A model generated the notes under the pieces. It worked only from the letters and a program-made list of their open reading frames with translations. It was not told where the DNA came from and did not search any database. Positions 7,516-14,501 of a stretch of 32,614 bases of DNA are shown piece by piece (the stretch's first letter is position 1; each line of letters begins with the position of its first letter). The DNA is from Planctomycetota bacterium (lineage in GTDB: Bacteria; Planctomycetota; Brocadiia; CAIUPP01), in the NCBI GenBank assembly GCA_022705425.1, contig JAKJEM010000010.1, positions 2,160-34,773 on the forward strand. Direction: 5' to 3'. The position numbers and the translations under genes are program-made.

Positions 7516-8751
7516 CTATCGCTCGAAGGCCATCGCGGCGAAGCTGACCAGCGATTGCGTCTCGCGGGTTACCGCCTGCCCGTAGTGGAGCAGCCGCCCC
7601 CGCCGCGCCGGCAGGGCGTTGAGCAGCGTGTAGAGCGCGCTCAGGCCGCAGACGCGCCGGCGGTCGCCCGAGGCGGCGTTGTGCGCGTAGAAGCCCGCCG
7701 CGTCCATGCGCTCGGCGTGGCCCAGGAGTTCCCGGTCCTCGCGCTCGACCTGCGCCGTCAGGCCGTCGTCCGGCGCGGCGTCGTCGCCGAACTGCCGTCC
7801 CACGTGCGCCAGGTCCACCGAGGCCACCACGGCGGCGCGCTCGCCGTATTCTTCGAGCAGTCCGCGCAGGGCCGAGGTGAAGCGCGCCACTTCCGGGAGG
7901 GCCTGCGGGTCGCCGCCCTTCGCCGCCTCGGGGATCGAGCCGCACAGCACCGGCACGATCCGGGCCGGGCGGAGGGACCCGAAGACGTACCGCAGCCATA
8001 CGGCCTGGAACTCGATGGAGTGCTCCTGGCGGTGCGTCAGTTCCTCCGCGCCGGTGCGGAGTTCCGCCCGGCGGCGCAACTCCTGCGCGAAGGTCCGGTC
8101 GCACCCGACCAGTCCCAGCGGCGTCTCGAAGGGTTTCTCCGTGAGGATGTAGAGCGATTCCGTCGGCTCGTGCGTCACCCCCAGGACCACGAAGACCTCC
8201 GCCGGACAGCCTTCGGCCAGCGCCTTCCACGCGTGCGCGTATGCGGTTCCGCCGCGCTTGAAGTCAATGTGCGGCGCGGCGATCGCCGCCACCGTGCGGC
8301 CCTCGGTCGTTCGGTCAATCGGTCCCGGTCCCTGCCGTCCCCGGAAGAAGCCTTCCAGCATCTCGACGAGTCCCTGCGGACGCGCGGGATAGGCCGCCCC
8401 GGCGTGGGCCGCCTTGCGCGTGGGCGCGCGCGCGAACTCCTCCGCCAGCCCCCGGCGCGCCGCCTCGGCGCGCGCCCCCTCGAGCATCAGCGCCTCATCG
8501 AGTCGCGTTACGACCTCCGCGATGCTCTCCGTCAGGAGAATGTCCCCGAATCGGCGGGCGTACTCCGTCTGGATATCGCGCAGCGTGCGCGTTCCGTCCA
8601 TCAACGCCACGACGTAGAAGGTCCGCAGCGGCAGGACCAGCGTCTTCTTCGACACGCCCGAGGTGTCGCGCAGGTAGATCAGGCGCTCGCCGCCGCTGTC
8701 GTAGGGGACGGCCTGGATCGGGCGCAGGCGGGGCCGGAGTTCGTCCGTCAT
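7516..8751 (-). CDS. amrB: MEMO-family protein (AmmeMemoRadiSam system protein B) with N-terminal extension
   Basis: 411 aa from an ATG at 8751 that overlaps the previous stop (ATGA) and follows GGGGGAA. The MEMO domain covers about residues 112-411. Putative active-site residues, by similarity to the LigB/Memo fold, are H161 (APHIDFKRGG), H194 (VLGVTHEPT), H244 (HRQEHSIEFQ), H315 (SVDLAHVG) and C367 (VCGLSALYTLL). The first 110 residues form a separate module (YLRDTSGVSKKTLVLP, then DGTRTLRDIQTEYARRFG) that looks winged-helix- or PqqD-like; that is my inference. The usual partners, an AMMECR1 protein and a radical SAM protein, are not in the window. It is the last gene of the beta-helix/GH42 operon, and its stop codon lies in the target duplication of the element downstream. 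Confidence 0.85.
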   Translation of the reverse strand: MTDELRPRLRPIQAVPYDSGGERLIYLRDTSGVSKKTLVLPLRTFYVVALMDGTRTLRDIQTEYARRFGDILLTESIAEVVTRLDEALMLEGARAEAARRGLAEEFARAPTRKAAHAGAAYPARPQGLVEMLEGFFRGRQGPGPIDRTTEGRTVAAIAAPHIDFKRGGTAYAHAWKALAEGCPAEVFVVLGVTHEPTESLYILTEKPFETPLGLVGCDRTFAQELRRRAELRTGAEELTHRQEHSIEFQAVWLRYVFGSLRPARIVPVLCGSIPEAAKGGDPQALPEVARFTSALRGLLEEYGERAAVVASVDLAHVGRQFGDDAAPDDGLTAQVEREDRELLGHAERMDAAGFYAHNAASGDRRRVCGLSALYTLLNALPARRGRLLHYGQAVTRETQSLVSFAAMAFER

Positions 8752-10862
8752 GTTTCCCCCAGCACCGCAATGCCCCAGTCGCGGTTCTCGACCCGGTAGG
8801 CCGTTCCGCCGGCTTCGGTCTCCGCCGGCACGCGTTGTCCGGAGAGCAGGTCGCGCACCTCGCCGCGGAAGTAGCCCGGCGCGGTGCGCAGGCGCGCCTC
8901 GCGGCAGGACGGGGGCAGGAAGACAAAGACCAGCGGCCGCCCCTGGGCGCGTCCGTGCTTGACATAGACGAAGCTCTCGCGGTCCGCCTTCGGCGACAGC
9001 ACCTCGACCTCGGGACGCCAGCCGGCCTGCCGCGCCGCGTGTTCGACAAAGGCCTCGAAATCCGCCGACCACTGCGTCATGTAGGCGTTCCCCAGGTAGC
9101 TCGCGCAGAGCAGCAGCCGTCCCCGGCCCGCCGCTACCTCCGCGATAAGCGCCCCATCGCGATGGGTGGCGAGCGTCCGCCCGGCCTCCCCCGTCCATGG
9201 CGTCAGCCACTGTTTCACCCCCAGCCGGAAGCGTTCCCCATCCGCGTTCGCCTCGATGCTCTCGGAGTCGAGATTCCGCCGTCCCACTTCCCGAAGCCCC
9301 GCCAGCCGCGCGGTGAAGCGGTCGGACGGATAGCGGTACAGCCCGCGCCCGTCGAAGGCGCCGCACTCCGATTCGCAGAGCAGCGTGCCGCCCTTCTGCA
9401 CGAAGGACGCCAGCGCCTCCTCCGTGGGCGTGTCCGTGACCAGGGTGCGCGGCAGGAAGAGAATCCGCAGCCCCTCCAACTCCGAGAGGTGGTCCTCCTC
9501 GATCAGCCGATAGGGGGCCGAGCGCCGCACCAGCGCGCGGCAGTAACCCTGCACCGCCTGGACCGCCTGGCGGGCCGTGCCTTCCTGCGCCCAGTGCAGA
9601 TAATAGGTCCGCGGGCTGAAGAGCACGCCCACCTCGGGACGCAGCGGCTGGTAGTCTCGCAGCCGCGCTTCATGCTCGCGCAGGAGCCGCCCGGTGCGGC
9701 GCATGGCCTCCAGGCGCTCCTCGGCCAGTCCGTCGTCGCCGATCAACCCGAATCCCCCCGACTCGCGCCCGAAGACTTCATCCCGCCAGCACCAGAAGAG
9801 AATGGTATCCGCCCCGCAGGCCAGGCCGTTCCAGATCCACCGCTGTTGCGAGGGCGCGTCCACCGGCGCGTAGCTGTTGAACCCGACGCTTGAGCGTCCG
9901 CCCTGCACCTCGCTCAGCCAGACCCGCTTTTCGCGCGCGGCCGACTTCACGCACTCCACGCGCATCCCGAAATCGGCGTCGTCTATCTGGCTCCACTTGG
10001 GGAAGCTCGACGTCCCGATCCCGTCGAGGTCGTCCGCGTAGCCCCAGTCATTCCCCCGGTTCAGCGCCGTGTCCTGCGCGCCGCCGCCCGTGAAGACGCA
10101 CGGCGACGCCCCGTGGACCGTCACCGGGTGCGCCGGGTCCAGGCCCTTCATCAGCGCGTAGCGCATCCGCCCGTGGCGGTTGCATCGCCACGTCAGGAAC
10201 TCCTGCCACGCCATCAACTCCGTGTAGGGCCGGTCCGGGAGCTTGCCGGGGGTCACCTCGTCCCAGGCGCTGTAGCGCCGCAGCCAGGCGCGATTGAGCC
10301 CTTCCAGCCCGCCGAAGCGGCCGTCGAGCCACTCGCGGAAGGCCTTCAGCGTATGCGGGCAGAAGCACACCAGCCCGTCCGCCTGGACGTTCCAGCGCAG
10401 CTCGTTCCAGGCGTCCCATCCCCGCAGGCAAGCCGCGCCGCGGTACCGTGTCACCACCTGGCGGAAGAACTCCTCCATCCGCGCCCAGACTCCCGGGTGA
10501 TCCGTGCAGCCCCCCGGCGTGATCCCGAAGTGGCACTCGCAGCGGTTCGACGAGATCACCGTGCGCCCCATGTGGTCCACCATTTCGCTGCCGGGGACCT
10601 CGCGGTGAATCCACAGCGGCTGCACCTCCGCGATGGCGCTCAGCACCACCCCCAGCCCGTGCCGCTCCGCCAGCGCCATCAGGCGGTCGTAATCCTCGAA
10701 ACGGAACTGCCCCGGCGTTGCTTCCACCCAGCTCCACAGCACCCAGAGCTGCACACTGTCAAGCCCCGAATCGGCCACCCGCCGAAAATCCTCCTCCCAG
10801 AAACGGTCCGTGGGAAAGGGGGGGCGATAGTACTGGACTCCCAGCGTGAACGATGGTGTCAT
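8748..10862 (-). CDS. Beta-galactosidase-like glycoside hydrolase, GH42 type
   Basis: 704 aa, start ATG at 10862 behind AAGGAG; the frame continues upstream to 11837, but that stretch is antisense-like low-quality sequence within the beta-helix gene. The N-terminal TIM barrel opens with LGVQYYRPPFP and contains GWDAWNELRW (acid/base E154) and VWLSEVQGG (nucleophile E318). Cysteines in RCECHFG, GGCT and CFCPH (residues 108-169) match the zinc-site region of GH42. From about residue 400 a trimerisation, glutamine-amidotransferase-like domain follows (LRILFLPRTLVTDTPTEEALASF region in outline), then a small beta domain. It has no signal peptide and so is probably cytoplasmic. It sits 50 bp after the secreted beta-helix gene, consistent with extracellular cutting followed by intracellular galactoside hydrolysis. 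Confidence 0.88.
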   Translation of the reverse strand: MTPSFTLGVQYYRPPFPTDRFWEEDFRRVADSGLDSVQLWVLWSWVEATPGQFRFEDYDRLMALAERHGLGVVLSAIAEVQPLWIHREVPGSEMVDHMGRTVISSNRCECHFGITPGGCTDHPGVWARMEEFFRQVVTRYRGAACLRGWDAWNELRWNVQADGLVCFCPHTLKAFREWLDGRFGGLEGLNRAWLRRYSAWDEVTPGKLPDRPYTELMAWQEFLTWRCNRHGRMRYALMKGLDPAHPVTVHGASPCVFTGGGAQDTALNRGNDWGYADDLDGIGTSSFPKWSQIDDADFGMRVECVKSAAREKRVWLSEVQGGRSSVGFNSYAPVDAPSQQRWIWNGLACGADTILFWCWRDEVFGRESGGFGLIGDDGLAEERLEAMRRTGRLLREHEARLRDYQPLRPEVGVLFSPRTYYLHWAQEGTARQAVQAVQGYCRALVRRSAPYRLIEEDHLSELEGLRILFLPRTLVTDTPTEEALASFVQKGGTLLCESECGAFDGRGLYRYPSDRFTARLAGLREVGRRNLDSESIEANADGERFRLGVKQWLTPWTGEAGRTLATHRDGALIAEVAAGRGRLLLCASYLGNAYMTQWSADFEAFVEHAARQAGWRPEVEVLSPKADRESFVYVKHGRAQGRPLVFVFLPPSCREARLRTAPGYFRGEVRDLLSGQRVPAETEAGGTAYRVENRDWGIAVLGET

Positions 10863-10912
10863 CCGCCGTCTCCTTTGAACCGGGACAGGCCGCGCGCCGC
10901 GGCCGGTCTTGC

Positions 10913-12238
10913 TCATTGCCCATCCGCCGACTTCACGACGATGAAGACCGCCAATTCCTTCGGGTCGCCGGTCATGACCTGCCACGGGATCGTCGGCGGC
11001 GGCACGGCGAGGGGCTTGCCGTCGTAGGTTCCTTCGGCCAGGGGCTTGCCGTGGTAGTCGAAGGGGCTCAGCAGACGAAAGCGCTCCCCCGGCTTCAGGA
11101 AGTCCTTCAGGTCCACCGCGACGCTCTCCGCCAGCGCCCAATTGCCGACGACAACGTGCGCGCGGCGGGGGTCGTACTTGTTCGGCCGCAGGATGAAGAG
11201 AGGCGCAGGCTGGGCCGCGGCGGGATCGGCGACGAGGGTGTTCCTCTCCGGCGTCGGGCCGCCGTACTCCGCGCGCACGACGACGTTCCCCTCCCCGACG
11301 GCGTTCGTCTTCGTGGTCAGGCGCACGTCGAAACCATAGACGACGTTGTCGCGGAAGACCATGTTCCTGCTTCCGCCGCCGCCGAGCTGATTGTAACACC
11401 GCCCGCGCGCCTCCCGGCGCGGCGCGAACAGGATGTTGCCTTCGATGGTGAAATCGTTGACCATCAGGTCCATGTTCGAGCCGTACGCCTGGATGGCCAG
11501 GCTGAAGTTTCCCCCGATGATGTTGTCCGTGACCCGGCGCGGCGTGCCGGTCTGGTTCTGCGTGTACAGCGCCGGACCGTGCGGGCGGTCCGCGCCGAGG
11601 AAGCCGTTGTCGTAGATGACGCAGCCGTGGATTTCGCCGTTCTTGACGAACTTCCAGAAGCCGACGCCCATGTGGTTGTTGTGGCTGAGGCAGTTGACGA
11701 TCTTGACGCCGTCGCCGCCGGCCAGGTTCAGCACGCCGGTCGGGGTCCTGAAATGCGCGGCCTGCCCTTGCGGCGTGGGGGTCTTGGGCCGCCAATCGTC
11801 GCCGAGGTGGAACTCGAGGTCCCACACCCACAACCATGACGCGGCCAGCTGAAAACCGCCGTCAATGATCGCGCGCTCGCCGGGGAAGCCGCGCAGGAAG
11901 ACGGGCTTGCCCTCGATGCCGCTGAGGCTCACCGCGAAGCCGTTCCCTCCCTCCTTTGAATCGCGCACGGGGTAGATGTATCGCCCGCCGCGCACCCAGA
12001 CGACGCCGCCGGGGGCCACCTTCTGCTTCCCGGCCGCAGCGGAAGCGAGGTCCCACGGCGACTCGCGCGTGCCGGCGTTGCCGGGCTTGCCGTCCGACGC
12101 CACGAAGTACTCCGGCGCGTCCGCCGCGCGCGGGACGAGCTTCGACCATAGCTCCTCCGCCCCCTGCGCCGCGCCCGCCGCCAGGAGCAACGCGCCCGCC
12201 AGTCCACCCGCTGCCCGCCATCCGCGCTTTGACCTCAT
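10913..12238 (-). CDS. Secreted right-handed parallel beta-helix protein (possible polysaccharide lyase or hydrolase)
   Basis: 441 aa. A classic signal peptide (basic start, hydrophobic core GGLAGALLLAAGAA, cleavage near AQG-AEE) predicts export. YFVASDGKPGNAGT near residue 45, then GGVVWVRGGRYIYP, is the usual N-cap of pectate-lyase-like beta-helices. Repeats such as VKIVNCLSHNNHMGVGFW, GCVIYDNGFLG and NMVFRDNVVYGF are coils of the helix. Catalytic residues are not identifiable by eye, so a specific polysaccharide cannot be named. The promoter at 12310-12339 and GGAGG upstream of the ATG make it the first gene of an operon with GH42 and the MEMO-family gene. Confidence 0.8.
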   Translation of the reverse strand: MRSKRGWRAAGGLAGALLLAAGAAQGAEELWSKLVPRAADAPEYFVASDGKPGNAGTRESPWDLASAAAGKQKVAPGGVVWVRGGRYIYPVRDSKEGGNGFAVSLSGIEGKPVFLRGFPGERAIIDGGFQLAASWLWVWDLEFHLGDDWRPKTPTPQGQAAHFRTPTGVLNLAGGDGVKIVNCLSHNNHMGVGFWKFVKNGEIHGCVIYDNGFLGADRPHGPALYTQNQTGTPRRVTDNIIGGNFSLAIQAYGSNMDLMVNDFTIEGNILFAPRREARGRCYNQLGGGGSRNMVFRDNVVYGFDVRLTTKTNAVGEGNVVVRAEYGGPTPERNTLVADPAAAQPAPLFILRPNKYDPRRAHVVVGNWALAESVAVDLKDFLKPGERFRLLSPFDYHGKPLAEGTYDGKPLAVPPPTIPWQVMTGDPKELAVFIVVKSADGQ

Positions 12239-12309
12239 GTCCCGCCGCCTCCGACCGGAATCCCTTGGGCCGTCACATAACCCTGATGCAGGAACGCGCC
12301 GCGCGCGCC

Positions 12310-12339
12310 ATTACACCGCCGACCCGGCGGGTCTGTCAA
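12310..12339 (-). promoter_or_regulatory. Sigma-70-type promoter of the beta-helix/GH42/MEMO operon
   Basis: On the minus strand TTGACA (12339-12334), 18-bp spacer, TGTAAT (12315-12310). The -35 lies inside the 3' end of the glycosylase gene and the -10 overlaps its stop codon. It is about 70 bp ahead of the beta-helix ATG. Confidence 0.65.
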
Positions 12340-12985
12340 CGCGCCGCGCGGGGCGCATTTCCGCCAGAGGGCATCCGTCGCAGCGCGGGCGCGACCGGCA
12401 GTGCGCCTTCCCCACGCGCACGATCAGCGCATGGAACTCGTTATACACCCGCACCGACGGCGGCAAGGACGACTCGATTCTCCGCCGCAGGTCGTCGTAG
12501 TCTGCGTCGCTCTCCGCCCACCCGTGGCGCGAGAGGACGCGACGCGCGTAGGCGTCCACCACGATGACGCGCCGGTTCAGCGCGTAGAGCAGGATGGAGT
12601 CCGCCGTCTCGCGCCCGATTCCCTTTACCGACAGCAGTTCCGCGCGCAGGTTTTCGGTTCTCCGGCCCCGGAAATCCGCCGGACCGCGTCCGTCGAGCCA
12701 GGCCAGGAAGGCCCCGAGCCGGCGCGCCTTGACATTGTGGCATCCCGCCGGGCGGATCAGCGCCGCCAGCCGGTTCGGCGGGCACGCTTGCAGCCGCCGC
12801 GCGTCGAGCAAGTTCCGCGCTTTCAGCCGCGTCAGCGCGCGCTCCACATTGCCCCAGTTCGTGTTCTGCGTCAGCACCGCCCCCACCATCACTTCGAAGG
12901 GCGTCTCGCCCGGCCACCAGCCCTGCGGCCCGAACGCGCGCCGCAACCGCCGGTACGCCTCGAACAATGGAGGAACGGCCCTCAT
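12311..12985 (-). CDS. HhH-GPD DNA glycosylase, endonuclease III/3-methyladenine glycosylase-related (COG2231 type)
   Basis: 224 aa from ATG 12985. The body starts with FGPQGWWPGETPFEVMVGA and LTQNTNWGNVERAL, strongly typical of the endonuclease III-like COG2231 group. The helix-hairpin-helix reads LSVKGIGRETADSILLYA. A Glu occupies the place of the lyase Lys of EndoIII, and catalytic Asp is D144 (VVDAYARRVLSRHG). That pattern predicts a monofunctional base-excision glycosylase rather than an AP lyase. The C-terminal cluster has C196, C202 and C205, but the fourth expected Cys is replaced (CPLAEMR), so a normal 4Fe-4S cluster may not form. No clear Shine-Dalgarno precedes this start; the frame is open to 13387 but the extra residues lack family similarity and would overlap the hpf promoter. 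Confidence 0.85.
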   Translation of the reverse strand: MRAVPPLFEAYRRLRRAFGPQGWWPGETPFEVMVGAVLTQNTNWGNVERALTRLKARNLLDARRLQACPPNRLAALIRPAGCHNVKARRLGAFLAWLDGRGPADFRGRRTENLRAELLSVKGIGRETADSILLYALNRRVIVVDAYARRVLSRHGWAESDADYDDLRRRIESSLPPSVRVYNEFHALIVRVGKAHCRSRPRCDGCPLAEMRPARRVDRPAGSAV

Positions 12986-13150
12986 CGCGCGCGCCGTGCA
13001 GCGGAGCCCCGGATCGGCGCGTCCGCCTCCGCCCTCGGGCCGCGCCGCTGCCGCCGGTCGCCGACGGCTCGCGGAATCTAGCACAACCCTGTTCCCCGCA
13101 CAATGTTCGTCCACCGCGCCGGAGGGCGTGTAGAGGCACATCGTAACCCA

Positions 13151-13216
13151 CCCCTGGGGCGCCCGCGTCGGGCTTGCGCCGCAGGGGCTCCGCCTCTCCG
13201 GCGGAGTCGGAGGCGG
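13151..13216. repeat. Cluster of overlapping inverted repeats
   Basis: Arms 13151-13162 (CCCCTGGGGCGC) and 13176-13187 (GCGCCGCAGGGG) pair at 11 of 12 positions, with an inner GCCCG/CGGGC. Next, CTCCGCC-TCTCC-GGCGGAG (13188-13206) is a perfect 7-bp stem. Its left arm can alternatively pair as CCGCCTC (13190-13196) with GAGGCGG (13210-13216), so two structures exclude each other. Looks like a dispersed palindromic element; function unknown. Confidence 0.6.
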
Positions 13217-13237
13217 CGCGGCGCGCGATACGCCGTG

Positions 13238-13267
13238 TTGACACCCCGCCGGGGCCTTCCCTATAAT
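13238..13267 (+). promoter_or_regulatory. Perfect-consensus sigma-70 promoter of the hpf-EIIA-HPr-EI operon
   Basis: TTGACA (13238-13243), 18-bp spacer, TATAAT (13262-13267). Both hexamers are exact consensus. The first in-frame ATG (13266) lies inside the -10 box, so translation must start later. Confidence 0.85.
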
Positions 13268-13327
13268 GGCCTCGCGCGCCGGCGGTGCGCCCAAGTCCCT
13301 GCCGGATTCCCGCTTCCGCATTGTGTT

Positions 13328-13333
13328 GGAGGG
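13328..13333 (+). promoter_or_regulatory. Shine-Dalgarno that fixes the hpf TTG start
   Basis: GGAGGG, 7 nt before TTG 13341. It supports a TTG start directly ahead of the conserved DLTISGRHV N-terminus. Confidence 0.75.
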
Positions 13334-13340
13334 ATTCACC

Positions 13341-13664
13341 TTGGACCTGACGATCTCCGGTCGGCACGTTGCGGTCACCGATGCCATGCGCGACCACGCC
13401 CGTCAGCGCGCGGCGAAGTTCGAGCAGTTCAGCAAGCACCTCATGGGGGTCAAGGTCACGCTCACCATCGAGGGCGGACGTCAGACCGCGGAGTTCGTCG
13501 CCCGCGCGCGCGGCAAGGGCGAACTGGTCAGCAAAGCGGTTACCCAGGACATGTACGCTTCCATTGACCAGGCCGCCGTCAAGCTCGAGAAGCAGCTCGA
13601 CAAGCTCGAGGCCCGCATCCGCGACCGTCGCGAGAAGACGAAGGCCAAACGCGCCCAGGAATGA
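13341..13664 (+). CDS. hpf: Ribosome hibernation-promoting factor, short HPF/YfiA type
   Basis: 107 aa, start codon TTG chosen from the Shine-Dalgarno at 13328, the promoter position, and the family N-terminus (DLTISGRHVAVTDAMRDHA). The beta-alpha-beta-beta-beta-alpha fold is covered by KFEQFSKHLMGVKVTLTIEG and the helix DQAAVKLEKQLDKLEARI, with a basic tail RDRREKTKAK. Family members bind the small subunit of idle 70S ribosomes. The long-form C-terminal dimerisation domain is absent, so it should resemble short HPF or YfiA. It is first in an operon with EIIA, HPr and EI, a link to energy or nitrogen status also seen as hpf-ptsN neighbours in proteobacteria. Confidence 0.92.
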   Translation: MDLTISGRHVAVTDAMRDHARQRAAKFEQFSKHLMGVKVTLTIEGGRQTAEFVARARGKGELVSKAVTQDMYASIDQAAVKLEKQLDKLEARIRDRREKTKAKRAQE

Positions 13665-13701
13665 CCGGGCGGAGCGCCACGCCGAGGACCGAGGAGCCCA
13701 C

Positions 13702-14175
13702 ATGAAATTCAGCGAATTGTTTCCGAAAGCGCATGTCATCGCCGACCTTACCGCTGCCGCCAAGGACGACGCGATCCGCGAGATGATCAAGCACCTCTGC
13801 GCGGCCGGCGCGCTGCCCAAGGTCCACGCCGCCGGCGTCGAGAAGACCATCCTGCGCCGGGAGGAATTGGGCACCACCGGCATCGGCAAGGGCATTGCCA
13901 TCCCGCACGCCAAGTTCCCCGGACTCACCGGCGTCTGCGGCGTCTTCGCCCGCTCCGTCAAGGGCGTCGAGTTCAACGCGCTCGACGGCCAGCCCGTCCA
14001 TCTCATCTTCATGCTGGCCAGCTCCCCGGATGCCGTCGAGGCCCACATCGAGGCCCTGCGCAAGATTACCACGCTCATTAAGGACAATGACTTCTGCGCT
14101 TTCCTGCGGCGCGCGAAGAACCTGGCCGAGCTGGCCGACCTCCTTCGCGAGGCCGACGACCGCCTGCGGGGCTGA
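13702..14175 (+). CDS. ptsN: PTS EIIA domain protein (PtsN/fructose-type EIIA)
   Basis: 157 aa from ATG 13702 behind GAGGAG. A single EIIA type 2 domain: LFPKAHVIADL at the start, REELGTTGIGKGIAIPHAK with the phosphoacceptor H69, then a core VHLIFMLASSP and a helical C-terminus. It receives phosphate from HPr. No EIIB or EIIC domain is fused or encoded beside it, so transport is unlikely and a regulatory role like EIIA-Ntr is the better reading. 37 bp separate it from hpf and 46 bp from the HPr gene. Confidence 0.9.
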   Translation: MKFSELFPKAHVIADLTAAAKDDAIREMIKHLCAAGALPKVHAAGVEKTILRREELGTTGIGKGIAIPHAKFPGLTGVCGVFARSVKGVEFNALDGQPVHLIFMLASSPDAVEAHIEALRKITTLIKDNDFCAFLRRAKNLAELADLLREADDRLRG

Positions 14176-14221
14176 TGCCGCCCCTCCCGGCACAGACGCA
14201 CGGATAGAGAGATTCCATCCC

Positions 14222-14500
14222 ATGCGCGCGAAACGAACGGTGCCCCTCCTTCACCGGACCGGGCTCCATCTCCGTCCCGCCAAGCGCATCTGGGATACCG
14301 CCAACCAGTTCCAGTCCGAGATCTGGATCGCGTGGAAAGGCCGTCGCGCCAATGCCAAGAGCCTCCTTGAGATGGTCGCGCTCGGGGCGCTGCCCGGCGC
14401 CGAACTGCAACTCGAGGCCGAGGGCGCCGACGCCGCCGATGCGGTCCAGGCCCTCGCCGACCTGATCCTCAAGAGCATCAACCTCAACGAGGACTTGTGA
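14222..14500 (+). CDS. ptsH: Phosphocarrier protein HPr
   Basis: 92 aa. HRTGLHLRPAKRIWDTA carries the EI-phosphorylated His16. RRANAKSLLEMVALGA carries S47 in the context of the regulatory serine that HPr kinase modifies in many bacteria. The length and order of elements are normal for HPr. The arm before His16 (LLHRTGLHLRPA) and Leu in place of the usual Ala after His are slightly unusual. The start has only a weak purine-rich upstream stretch. One base separates its stop from the EI GTG, so the two are translationally coupled. No HPr kinase gene is in the window. Confidence 0.9.
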   Translation: MRAKRTVPLLHRTGLHLRPAKRIWDTANQFQSEIWIAWKGRRANAKSLLEMVALGALPGAELQLEAEGADAADAVQALADLILKSINLNEDL

Positions 14501-14501
14501 G

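Larger units (their letters stand above)
12986..13340. other. 355-bp divergent intergenic region with palindromes and the hpf promoter
   Basis: No gene is supported here. The part near 13151-13216 is dense in palindromes, listed separately. 13238-13267 is the hpf promoter and 13268-13340 its leader. I saw only a weak minus-strand promoter candidate for the glycosylase and do not call it. Confidence 0.6.

Noticed and set aside
8748..11837. A 1029-codon frame that would fuse an N-terminal region to the GH42 protein
   Set aside because: The upstream part is an out-of-frame reading of the beta-helix gene. A strong AAGGAG and the conserved GH42 N-terminus define the start at 10862.
13266..13664. 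hpf starting at ATG 13266
   Set aside because: That ATG is within the -10 box of the promoter and could not be in the mRNA; TTG 13341 has a Shine-Dalgarno and the right N-terminus.
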